Assembly (NCBI GenBank): GCA_049514335.1
Contig: JBEKVE010000160.1
Span: 1 to 7,372, forward strand
Direction of reading: 5' to 3'
Source of the DNA: JBEKVE01 sp049514335
Lineage (GTDB): Bacteria; Actinomycetota; Acidimicrobiia; Acidimicrobiales; UBA8190
Length of the DNA stretch: 7,372 bases
Numbering within the stretch: the first letter of the stretch is position 1; each line of letters begins with the position of its first letter. Of this stretch, positions 1-5,878 are shown one piece after another. Under the pieces are notes generated by a model. The model was not told where the DNA came from and did no database searches. It saw only the letters and a program-made list of their open reading frames with translations. A program made the position numbers and the translations under genes.

Positions 1-423
1 GAGAACCCGGCCGAGCACGTACACACCGGTCCCGGCGATCATCATGGTCATGAGCACCTGCACCGTGTAGGCGAGGTGCAACGGGAAGAGGTAGCCGACG
101 AGGCCGGGCACGCTGAAGACGGCCGACTGCCAGTTGAACGCCAGCGGGAGCCCGAGACCGCTGTAGGGGTTCCACAGCGGCAGGTGTCCTTGGTGCACCT
201 GCGTCCACGCCAGGTCGGTCCAGGGGATGAACGACAGGATCTGGTCGAACGTCTGGCGGTTGTGGACGACCACACCGGGGTGGGCCGAGACGCCGTATTG
301 CGTGAGGAGGTCGTAGGGACCGAGCGACGAGCCGTGGGCCAGGGCCGGGACGAGCACGACGATCCCGGCGACGACCACCCATGCCACGCCGAGCGCGTCG
401 GGTAGCCAGGAGCGAAGACGCAT
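1..423 (-). CDS. YfhO/GT-C-like multi-pass membrane protein, N-terminal part only
   Basis: The gene runs off the left edge, so only 141 N-terminal residues are visible. ATG at 423 is the first possible start: an in-frame stop lies just upstream at 468-466 with no start codon between them. Residues 12-30 form a hydrophobic signal-anchor helix. A likely extracytoplasmic loop follows (about 31-97) and contains Y37-D38, F59-D60, P67-W68 and the segment LPLWNPYSGLGLPL (81-94). Two further hydrophobic segments lie at about 99-115 and 119-139. The 'LPLWNPYSG-G-P' loop followed by 'QSAVFS-P' is typical of YfhO-family and related GT-C-like proteins, which act in the membrane on envelope glycans or lipid-linked sugars. 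Asp38 or Asp60 could be the loop aspartate used by GT-C enzymes, but this is inference. No clear Shine-Dalgarno is visible. The family call is moderately sure; the substrate is unknown. Confidence 0.7.
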   Translation of the reverse strand, partial: MRLRSWLPDALGVAWVVVAGIVVLVPALAHGSSLGPYDLLTQYGVSAHPGVVVHNRQTFDQILSFIPWTDLAWTQVHQGHLPLWNPYSGLGLPLAFNWQSAVFSVPGLVGYLFPLHLAYTVQVLMTMMIAGTGVYVLGRVL

Positions 424-564
424 AGCGAGGTCTCGGGGAGGTGCGCCTAGCGCAACGGGGGTCGGCTAGCGCTCACAGCATGCCTCCACCCATCCGGCCC
501 CCCTCGACCCGGCGAGGATAGCGGAGGGGACCCTCGTCGAGCAGGCCCGGAGGCCGCTCAACAG

Positions 565-636
565 AGGCGGCGGGCGGAATCGAACCGCCGTACGGGGCTT
601 TGCAGGCCCCTGCCTAAACCACTCGGCCACGCCGCC
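565..636 (-). tRNA. tRNA-Cys (anticodon GCA)
   Basis: The minus strand folds into a full cloverleaf of 72 nt. The acceptor stem is GGCGGCG/CGCCGCC (636-630 with 572-566), with U as discriminator at 565. The D-arm has stem GCC/GGC with a GAGTGGTTTA loop. The anticodon stem is GGGGC/GCCCC with loop CTGCAAA, giving anticodon GCA. The variable loop is four bases (GTAC), and the T-arm is GGCGG-TTCGATT-CCGCC. U73 is the main identity base of cysteine tRNAs, which supports the call. The 3' CCA is not encoded (TCTG follows), so it must be added after transcription. No integrase gene or att-like duplication of the 3' end is seen nearby. Confidence 0.96.
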
Positions 637-642
637 GGAACG

Positions 643-670
643 CCCGGCGAGCCTATCCGCTCGGACCGGG
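643..670. repeat. imperfect inverted repeat upstream of tRNA-Cys
   Basis: The arms are CCCGG-CGAGC (643-652) and GCTCG-GA-CCGGG (659-670), with a six-base centre CTATCC (653-658) and a two-base GA bulge at 664-665. It lies between the divergent tRNA-Cys and glycosyltransferase genes and overlaps the presumed tRNA -10. It could be an operator, a hairpin in a longer transcript, or chance in GC-rich DNA. Confidence 0.4.
650..655 (-). promoter_or_regulatory. possible -10 element for tRNA-Cys
   Basis: The minus strand reads TAGGCT here, a TANNNT-type hexamer. It would place transcription start near 643, about seven bases before the mature tRNA 5' end, which is a normal leader length. No convincing -35 hexamer is visible. 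The hexamer sits inside an imperfect inverted repeat (643-670). Confidence 0.35.
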
Positions 671-757
671 GGCCCCTCCCAGCCGACGGAATGGGCACCG
701 GCGCGCCACGTCGGGGCGCGGTGCGGGCCGATGGCCGGCTCGACGTCCCCGAGGTGG

Positions 758-763
758 TTGAAT
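758..763 (+). promoter_or_regulatory. possible -10 element, leaderless start of the glycosyltransferase
   Basis: The hexamer TTGAAT matches TATAAT at four of six positions. Its last base is exactly six bases before the ATG at 770, so transcription would begin on or next to the A of the start codon. No -35 is apparent. A GAGGTGG stretch at 751-757 is a purine-rich alternative, but it is 12 bases from the ATG, rather far for a ribosome binding site. Confidence 0.3.
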
Positions 764-769
764 CGGGCC

Positions 770-1798
770 ATGCGGATCGCCCTCATCGCCCCGCCGTGGA
801 CGCCGATCCCGCCCCCGCTGTACGGAGGCATCGAGCTCGTCGTGGACCAGATGGCCCGGGGCCTCGTGGCCGCCGGGCACGACGTGACCCTGTTCACGGT
901 GGGCGACTCGACCTGCCCCGTGCCGCGGCTGTGGTCCCTCCCCCATGCCGAAGGCATGCGCATCGGCATGGCCGTGCCCGAGCTGCGCCACGTCGTGCAC
1001 GCCTACGAGGCGGTGTCGGAACACGACGTCGTGCACGACCACACCGTCATGGGCCCCTTCTACGCCGAGCGCTTCCCCGACCTGCCGGTGGTGACCACCA
1101 TCCATGGCCCCTTCAACGACGAGCTCACCGATCTGTACCGGGTCCTCGCACCCCGGGTGCCCATCATCGCCATCTCGCACGCGCAGCACCGCGCCGCGCC
1201 CGACGTCCCCATCGCCAAGGTGATCCACCACGGACTCGACGCCTCGGACTTCCCCGTGGGCGACGGGGGCGGCGACGACAGCGGAGAATTCCTCGTCTTC
1301 CTGGGTCGCATGGCGCCCGACAAGGGTGCGCACCGTGCCATCGAGGTGGCCCGCAAGGCCGGGATGCGGCTGCTCATGGCGGCCAAGATGCGCGAGCCGT
1401 GGGAGCGCTCCTACTTCGACGAGCAGGTGGCCCCGCTGCTCGGGACCGACGCCGTCTACCTCGGCGAGGTGCCCCACGAGCGCAAGCTCGAGCTGTTGTG
1501 CCAGGCCCGGGCCATGCTCTTCCCCATCCGCTGGAACGAGCCCTTCGGGATGGTCATGCTCGAGTCGATGGCGTGCGGCACCCCGGTGCTCGCCTTCCCC
1601 GAGGGTGCCGTGCCGGAGGTCGTGGAAGACGGCAAGACCGGCTTCCTGTGTGAGGACGAGGCGGCCATGGTCGATGCCGTGGGCCGCCTGGACCAGCTGT
1701 CACGGGCGGACTGCCGGGCGGCGGTGGAGGGGTACTTCTCCACCCGGCGCATGGTGGCCGACCACGTCGAGCTGTACGAGAGCCTCCGAAGGGGCTGA
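770..1798 (+). CDS. glycosyltransferase family 4 (GT-B fold)
   Basis: The 342-residue product moves a sugar from a nucleotide-sugar donor to an acceptor, probably at the cytoplasmic membrane face; neither substrate can be read from the sequence. The N-terminal acceptor domain opens with MRIALIAPPW, a first Rossmann strand, then LYGGIE (17-22) with the glycine pair of GT4 enzymes. HHGLD (153-157) marks the inter-domain link. The C-terminal donor domain starts at about 173 with FLVFLGRMAPDKG (R180 and K185 are the usual donor-phosphate contacts) and carries the EX7E motif (E257, E265) within NEPFGMVMLE, followed by ACGTPV and VPEVVEDGKTGFL. An ATG 39 bases upstream (731) is in frame, but the protein's natural start is MRIALIAPP, so 770 was chosen. 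The gene stands alone: tRNA-Cys is divergent on its left and a small membrane gene converges from the right with only five bases between stops. Family assignment is firm. Confidence 0.92.
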   Translation: MRIALIAPPWTPIPPPLYGGIELVVDQMARGLVAAGHDVTLFTVGDSTCPVPRLWSLPHAEGMRIGMAVPELRHVVHAYEAVSEHDVVHDHTVMGPFYAERFPDLPVVTTIHGPFNDELTDLYRVLAPRVPIIAISHAQHRAAPDVPIAKVIHHGLDASDFPVGDGGGDDSGEFLVFLGRMAPDKGAHRAIEVARKAGMRLLMAAKMREPWERSYFDEQVAPLLGTDAVYLGEVPHERKLELLCQARAMLFPIRWNEPFGMVMLESMACGTPVLAFPEGAVPEVVEDGKTGFLCEDEAAMVDAVGRLDQLSRADCRAAVEGYFSTRRMVADHVELYESLRRG

Positions 1799-1803
1799 CG
1801 ACC

Positions 1804-2013
1804 TCAGGAGCCGCTGCGGGTGACCCGGTGGACCAGCCGCACGATGACGGCCACCACGATCACCAGGATCGCCACCTTGAAGACGAACAGCGCCAGCCCC
1901 AGCACGGCGTGGACCAGCCACAGCACCACCAGGATGCCGCCGACCACCGCCGCAACGACGAGACCGGTGTCGAGAAGACTGAGACCGGATCCCTTGGTGC
2001 TCCGATCGCTCAT
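1804..2013 (-). CDS. small protein with two membrane segments, unknown function
   Basis: The 69-residue product starts MSDRSTKGSG, then has two hydrophobic stretches at about 14-34 and 37-58, and ends in a short basic tail (RLVHRVTRSGS). K46 lies in the middle of the second stretch, unusual for a plain membrane helix and possibly relevant to oligomerisation or partner binding. I recognise no family. The ATG at 2013 was chosen because a strong GGAGG lies five bases upstream on the minus strand; the open frame extends to 2124, but that extension lacks a ribosome site and runs across the glnD start. The stop is five bases from that of the convergent glycosyltransferase, with no terminator hairpin between, so the two transcripts probably overlap at their 3' ends. 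Good codon bias, the ribosome site and hydrophobicity make it very likely real. Confidence 0.8.
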   Translation of the reverse strand: MSDRSTKGSGLSLLDTGLVVAAVVGGILVVLWLVHAVLGLALFVFKVAILVIVVAVIVRLVHRVTRSGS

Positions 2014-2017
2014 GTGA

Positions 2018-2023
2018 CCCTCC
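2018..2023 (-). promoter_or_regulatory. ribosome binding site of the small membrane gene
   Basis: The minus strand reads GGAGGG, with GGAGG five bases from the ATG at 2013. It is a near-ideal Shine-Dalgarno sequence and fixes the start against the longer open frame that reaches 2124. Confidence 0.75.
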
Positions 2024-2027
2024 GTCT

Positions 2028-2042
2028 CCCACCCGAGGTGGG
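2028..2042 (-). repeat. perfect inverted repeat in the 5' leader of the small membrane gene
   Basis: CCCACC and GGTGGG form a perfect six-base stem with a three-base loop, lying four bases upstream of the GGAGGG ribosome site in the presumed leader RNA. It could affect translation start or be a protein-binding palindrome in the divergent control region shared with glnD. It is short, so chance is not excluded. Confidence 0.45.
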
Positions 2043-2051
2043 CTCTGTCCC

Positions 2052-2057
2052 AGGCTA
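2052..2057 (-). promoter_or_regulatory. possible -10 element of the small membrane gene
   Basis: The minus strand reads TAGCCT (TANNNT type). It would give a leader of about 30 bases containing the 2028-2042 hairpin and the ribosome site. No -35 box is convincing. Confidence 0.25.
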
Positions 2058-2106
2058 CGCCCCCTGCCGGGCTCATTCGCAGCACGGTTCCCCGGTGCGG
2101 CGGTGC

Positions 2107-2112
2107 TACCGT
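2107..2112 (+). promoter_or_regulatory. possible -10 element, leaderless start of glnD
   Basis: The hexamer TACCGT (TANNNT type) ends five bases before the GTG at 2118. This spacing is close to that of leaderless actinobacterial transcripts, and no Shine-Dalgarno is seen before either candidate GTG. This supports 2118 over 2103 as the glnD start. No -35 is visible. Confidence 0.35.
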
Positions 2113-2117
2113 CGCCG

Positions 2118-4487
2118 GTGTCATTCCGGTCGTTGCGCCAGGAGCTCGTCGAGCGTCCCGATCTCCACGGTGAAGCCTTCTGCTCCGCCTTGGCCGCCGC
2201 CGCCGACCGGTGGCTCGCGGCGTTGCTCGACGGTGCGGCGGCCGGCAACAGCCGGGGCATCGCCCTGGTGGCGGTGGGCGGCTACGGGCGGGGCGAGCTC
2301 TACCCCCACAGCGACCTCGACGTGGTCCTCGTCCACCGTGGGCGGCGCGACGTGGCGGCGGTGGCCGACAAGGTCTGGTACCCCGTGTGGGACGAGGGCA
2401 TCCGCCTCGACCACTCCGTGCGGGCCCCCGCCGAGGTCCTCGAAGTGGCCCGCGACGACCTGCGGGCCCAGCTCGGCCTCTTGGACGGGCGCGTCGTGGC
2501 CGGCGACCGGACCGTGGCCGAGCCCATGTTGGAGAGCGCGCTGTCGCGGTGGCGGGCCCGCGCCGGCCACTTCCTGCCCGTCCTCGGCGCCCAGGTCGAA
2601 GAACGCCAGCGCGCCCACGGGGACGTGGCCTTCCTCCTCGAGCCCGACCTGAAGGAGTCCCACGGCGGGCTGCGCGACCTGAACGTGCTGCGAGCCGCCG
2701 CCCTGGCGCTGCCGGCCGTGGGGGCCGACATCGACGAGCCGGCGCTGCACACGGCCCACGCCACGCTGTGCGCGGCGCGCGTCGAGCTGCACCGCGGAAC
2801 CGGACGCGCCACCGACCGCCTGCTGCTCCAGGAGCAGGACCACGTGGCCGAGGTCCTCGGCTACGACGACGCCGACGCCCTCATGAAGGCGGTGTCCGAG
2901 GCGGGGCGGACCATCGCCTGGGCCGGCGACGACATCTGGCGGCGACGCTCGCGCTGGCCCGCGGCGCGCCCCCGACGGCGGTGGTGGGGCCGGCGGGCTG
3001 CAGTCGCCGACGGCGGTGGCGTGACCCTCGTACCGGTGGAACCGGGGATCGCCCTGCAGGTCACGGGGGGCAGCCAGGACACCGAGGTGGTGACGGCCGA
3101 CGGCGCCGACGCCAGCGATCCCGTGCTCGCCCTGCGGGTGGCGGCGGTGGCGGCCGAACGCGCCCTCCCCATCGGCCGGGCGACGCTCGACACCCTGGCG
3201 ACGTCGATGACGGCGCCGGCGGACCCCTGGCCGACCGCGCTGCGCGACGCCCTCGTGCGCGTGCTCGGCGCCGGGGGAGCCGCCATCTCCGCCCTGGAGG
3301 CGCTCGACCAGAAGGGCCTCTTGGTCCGGCTCCTCCCGGAGTGGGCGGCGGTGCGCAACCGGCCCCAGCGAAACGCCTACCACCGCTTCACCGTGGACCG
3401 CCACCTCCTGGAGGCCGCCGCCGAAGCGGCGGCGTTGACCGGACGGGTCGATCGCCCCGACCTCCTCCTGCTCGGGGCGCTGCTCCACGACATCGGCAAG
3501 GGCTTCCCCGGGGACCACACCGACGCCGGGGTGGCACTCGTCACCGAGGACCTCGGCCCGCGCCTGGCGCTTTCCTCCGAGGACACCGACGTCGTGGCCG
3601 GACTGGTGCGCAACCACCTCCTTCTTTCCGAGGTGGCCACCCGCCGCGACCTCGACGACCCCGCCACCCTCGACACCGTGGCGAAGGCGGTGCGCGACCG
3701 CGGGCAACTGGATCTCCTGGCCGCCCTGACCGAGGCCGACAGCCTGGCGACGGGTTCCGCGGCCTGGGGTCCGTGGAAGGCAGGTCTGGTGGCGTCGCTC
3801 GTCGAACGGGTGGCGACCCGCATGGCGGGGGGCGAGGTGGCGCGCACGCCCCTCGTCACCGACCGCCACCGCGGTTTCATGCGGCAGGTGGAACGACTGG
3901 GTCGCTCGGTGGTGGCCGTCGACCTCCCCGACGTCGTGGTGGTGGCGCGCGACCGGCCCGGCCTTCTGTCCGCCGTGGCCGGCGTGTTCGCCCTGCGCGG
4001 CCTCGACGTGCGCTCCGCCGATGTCGCCGGTGAGGACGGGTTCGCGGTGGAGACGTTCGTGGTGGAGTCGGCCCGGGGCCGGTGGCCGGACTTCGAGCTC
4101 GTGGCCGACGAGCTCGAGGCGGTGCTCCGGGGCTCGCTGCCCATCGGCGAGCGCCTGGCCCAGCAGGCCCGCACCTACGCCGACGCCCGCCGGCCCGTGT
4201 CGCCCTACACCGTGCAGCGCACCGTCACGGCCGACAACGACGCCTCGGTGGAGTCGACGGTGGTGGAGCTGCGGGCCGAGGACTCCGTCGGCCTGCTGTA
4301 CCGCGTCACCGCCTCGCTGTTCGCCCTCGACCTGGACGTGGTGGCCGCCCGGGTGGCCACCATCGGCCACGAGGTGGTGGACGCCTTCTACGTACGCGAC
4401 ACAGCCAGTGGTGGCAAGGTGTGGGACCCCGAGCGGATTCAGCGCATCTGCGACAGCGTGGCGCGCGCCGCCGAGAGCGTGGAGTGA
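2118..4487 (+). CDS. glnD: [protein-PII] nucleotidyltransferase/deuridylylase GlnD
   Basis: GlnD senses glutamine and adds or removes a nucleotide on PII proteins (GlnB/GlnK), steering nitrogen assimilation in the cytoplasm. In studied actinobacteria the group added is AMP, not UMP. All parts are present in the 789 residues. The nucleotidyltransferase has GGYGRGELYPHSDLD (54-68; D66 and D68 metal ligands) and the GlnD-typical KESHGGLRDL (179-188). The HD hydrolase has a His near 422, LLHDIGKG (456-463; H458-D459), H467 and H500. Two ACT domains start at about 605 (ARDRPGLLSAVAGVFALRGLDV) and 716 (EDSVGLLYRVTASLFALDLDV) and bind glutamine in known homologues. The length is a little short of the E. 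coli enzyme (about 890). The start is uncertain: GTG 2118 is preferred for the -10-like hexamer ahead of it, and GTG 2103 would add five residues. No amt or glnB/glnK gene lies beside it here, unlike the common actinobacterial arrangement. Confidence 0.95.
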   Translation: MSFRSLRQELVERPDLHGEAFCSALAAAADRWLAALLDGAAAGNSRGIALVAVGGYGRGELYPHSDLDVVLVHRGRRDVAAVADKVWYPVWDEGIRLDHSVRAPAEVLEVARDDLRAQLGLLDGRVVAGDRTVAEPMLESALSRWRARAGHFLPVLGAQVEERQRAHGDVAFLLEPDLKESHGGLRDLNVLRAAALALPAVGADIDEPALHTAHATLCAARVELHRGTGRATDRLLLQEQDHVAEVLGYDDADALMKAVSEAGRTIAWAGDDIWRRRSRWPAARPRRRWWGRRAAVADGGGVTLVPVEPGIALQVTGGSQDTEVVTADGADASDPVLALRVAAVAAERALPIGRATLDTLATSMTAPADPWPTALRDALVRVLGAGGAAISALEALDQKGLLVRLLPEWAAVRNRPQRNAYHRFTVDRHLLEAAAEAAALTGRVDRPDLLLLGALLHDIGKGFPGDHTDAGVALVTEDLGPRLALSSEDTDVVAGLVRNHLLLSEVATRRDLDDPATLDTVAKAVRDRGQLDLLAALTEADSLATGSAAWGPWKAGLVASLVERVATRMAGGEVARTPLVTDRHRGFMRQVERLGRSVVAVDLPDVVVVARDRPGLLSAVAGVFALRGLDVRSADVAGEDGFAVETFVVESARGRWPDFELVADELEAVLRGSLPIGERLAQQARTYADARRPVSPYTVQRTVTADNDASVESTVVELRAEDSVGLLYRVTASLFALDLDVVAARVATIGHEVVDAFYVRDTASGGKVWDPERIQRICDSVARAAESVE

Positions 4488-4717
4488 GTGTTTCTCCTGG
4501 GGACCGCACATCGGCGTGCCACCAGGTCCGACGCCGACCAGCACGGAGCGCGGTGCCAAGCCGCGGTCGTGGCGCCCTCGGTGGGTAGGCAACGACACGG
4601 TGCATCCTCCGCGCCCCGAGGATTGTCGGGGACCGGCGACAAAAGTCCTGCACAACACGCGGGGGCGCGTCTGGGGCCCGGTACTGCGCTGGTAGGATCA
4701 CCGAGGAGCCCATAGCT
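4488..4717. other. glnD to L,D-transpeptidase intergenic region
   Basis: The 230 bases hold no convincing gene; the one frame that crosses it lacks the third-position G/C bias of its neighbours. Two overlapping stem options exist: CCCCG (4614-4618) with CGGGG (4627-4631), and TTGTCG (4623-4628) with CGACAA (4637-4642). They cannot form together. I looked for a c-di-AMP (ydaO-type) riboswitch, which precedes many actinobacterial cell-wall genes, and did not see its conserved segments. No hairpin followed by a T-run marks the end of glnD. TAGGAT at 4693-4698 resembles a -10, but would start the RNA inside the ribosome site, so the true promoter is probably further upstream. Confidence 0.5.
4703..4708 (+). 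promoter_or_regulatory. ribosome binding site of the L,D-transpeptidase gene
   Basis: GAGGAG lies nine bases before the ATG at 4718, a workable Shine-Dalgarno spacing. It supports that ATG as the start and indicates a leadered mRNA for this gene. Confidence 0.65.
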
Positions 4718-5860
4718 ATGCCGGAAGCCGCACACCGACGCAGCAGGAGCGACGCCCGGAATCGTTGGGTGATCGTCGCCGTCGTCGTCGCGGTCGTAGC
4801 CATAGGCGCGGTGACCACGTCACTGGTCGTCACACGGGTGAAGCCCACGTCGGCCGGCGCCGCCCCCACCAAGCCACCCCTGCCCCTCGAGGTGGTGTCG
4901 AGCGCCCCCGCCCCCGACGCCACCGACGTGGCCACCGACGCCCCCATCAGCGTGACCTTCACCGTGCCCCTGGCCACGGGGACACCGGTGCCGTCGTTGT
5001 CTCCGTCTGTCCCCGGCTCGTGGGTGCAGACCTCGGCCGACGTCCTCGCCTTCGACGCCTCTGCCCCTCTCCCTCCCGGTGCGAGCGTGGCGCTCACCGT
5101 GCCCGGTGGGTCCCAGGGTGTACGCGGGGCCCGGGGCCAGCTGCTCGACCAGTCGCTCACCACCCACTTCACCGTGGCGCCCATGACGATGCTGCGGACC
5201 CAGCAGCTCCTGGCCCAGCTCGGCTACCTGCCGCTCACCTTCGCCCCCTCGAGCCCCGCCACCGTGGCGGCCAACGAGGTCGCCGCCCCGCTGGTCGGGA
5301 CGTTCACGTGGCGCTACGCCATGCCGGCCAGCTTCACCTCGCTGTGGTCCCCGGGCCAGGCCAACGTGGTGACCCAGGGCGCCATCATGGCCTTGGAGAG
5401 CCAGCGGGGCCTGACCACCGACGGCGTGGCCGGGCCCAAGGTGTGGTCGGCGCTGCTCCAGGCACTGGCGGCCAACCAGACCGACACCGACCCGAACTAC
5501 GACTGGGTCGACGTCGCCACCTCCCTCCCCGAGCACGTGAACGTGTGGCGCAACGGCCAGATCGTGTACACGACCAAGGCCAACACCGGCATCGAGGCGG
5601 CACCCACCGAGCAGGGCACGTGGCCGGTGTACGCCCGGTACACGTCGACGACGATGTCGGGCTTCAACCCCGACGGCAGCCACTACTCCGATCCGGGCGT
5701 CCCCTGGGTCAGCTACTTCCACGGCGGTGACGCCCTGCACGGCTTCAACCGGTCGAGCTACGGCTACCCCCAGAGCCTCGGGTGCGTGGAGATGCCCCCC
5801 GCCAACGCCGGGGTCGTGTACCCCTACACCCCGCTCGGCACGCTCGTCACCATCGAGTAG
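4718..5860 (+). CDS. membrane-anchored L,D-transpeptidase (Ig-like, PG-binding and YkuD domains)
   Basis: The 380-residue enzyme is expected to form 3-3 peptidoglycan cross-links, or attach proteins to peptides, outside the membrane. Residues 1-16 are basic and cytoplasmic, and about 17-39 form the anchor helix. A Pro/Ala linker leads to an Ig-like domain (about 57-153: DATDVATDAPISVTFTVPLA through THFTV). A peptidoglycan-binding-type region follows (about 156-250): it begins LRTQQLLAQLGYLP and ends ALESQRGLTTDGVAGPKVWSALLQAL, with some 45 residues inserted between its halves. The YkuD domain spans about 261-380, with H341 in LHGFNR and the catalytic Cys356 in SLGCVEMP. The usual active-site motif is S/T-H-G-C-x-R/N; here Leu354 replaces His and Glu358 the basic or polar residue. 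Cys, Gly355 and Ser353 are kept, so it is probably active. The domain order recalls mycobacterial Ldt enzymes. It is convergent with the crotonase gene, stops 18 bases apart, no clear terminator. Confidence 0.9.
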   Translation: MPEAAHRRSRSDARNRWVIVAVVVAVVAIGAVTTSLVVTRVKPTSAGAAPTKPPLPLEVVSSAPAPDATDVATDAPISVTFTVPLATGTPVPSLSPSVPGSWVQTSADVLAFDASAPLPPGASVALTVPGGSQGVRGARGQLLDQSLTTHFTVAPMTMLRTQQLLAQLGYLPLTFAPSSPATVAANEVAAPLVGTFTWRYAMPASFTSLWSPGQANVVTQGAIMALESQRGLTTDGVAGPKVWSALLQALAANQTDTDPNYDWVDVATSLPEHVNVWRNGQIVYTTKANTGIEAAPTEQGTWPVYARYTSTTMSGFNPDGSHYSDPGVPWVSYFHGGDALHGFNRSSYGYPQSLGCVEMPPANAGVVYPYTPLGTLVTIE

Positions 5861-5878
5861 CCGCCCCCGGACCTGCGC

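Noticed and set aside
502..517. CCTCG/CGAGG hairpin downstream of tRNA-Cys as a terminator
   Set aside because: The stem has only five pairs, no T-run follows on the minus strand, and it is about 50 bases past the tRNA end; too weak to call.
565..636. tRNA-Cys as the attachment site of an integrated element
   Set aside because: No integrase, no second copy of the tRNA 3' end and no mobile genes are present in the window.
466..969. 167-codon minus-strand frame across the tRNA gene
   Set aside because: It runs through the whole tRNA-Cys and into the antisense of the glycosyltransferase start, so it is a shadow frame.
691..1653. 320-codon plus-strand frame overlapping the glycosyltransferase
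   Set aside because: It is an Arg/Pro-rich out-of-frame translation of the same DNA; the glycosyltransferase frame carries the EX7E motif and clear family sequence.
2121..4658. 845-codon open frame on the minus strand, antisense to glnD
   Set aside because: It mirrors glnD codons in very GC-rich DNA, where stops are rare in the antisense frame. The translation is rich in His, Gly and Arg without recognisable domains, while the plus strand encodes a complete GlnD.
4488..4715. 75-codon frame beginning with GTG right after the glnD stop
   Set aside because: Third codon positions lack the G/C bias of the real genes, there is no ribosome site of its own, and the product is a polar, low-hydrophobic string with no family resemblance. 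Immediate adjacency to glnD alone is not enough.
4488..4717. c-di-AMP (ydaO-type) riboswitch before the L,D-transpeptidase
   Set aside because: The gene type makes it attractive, but I could not find the conserved segments or the expected stem arrangement.
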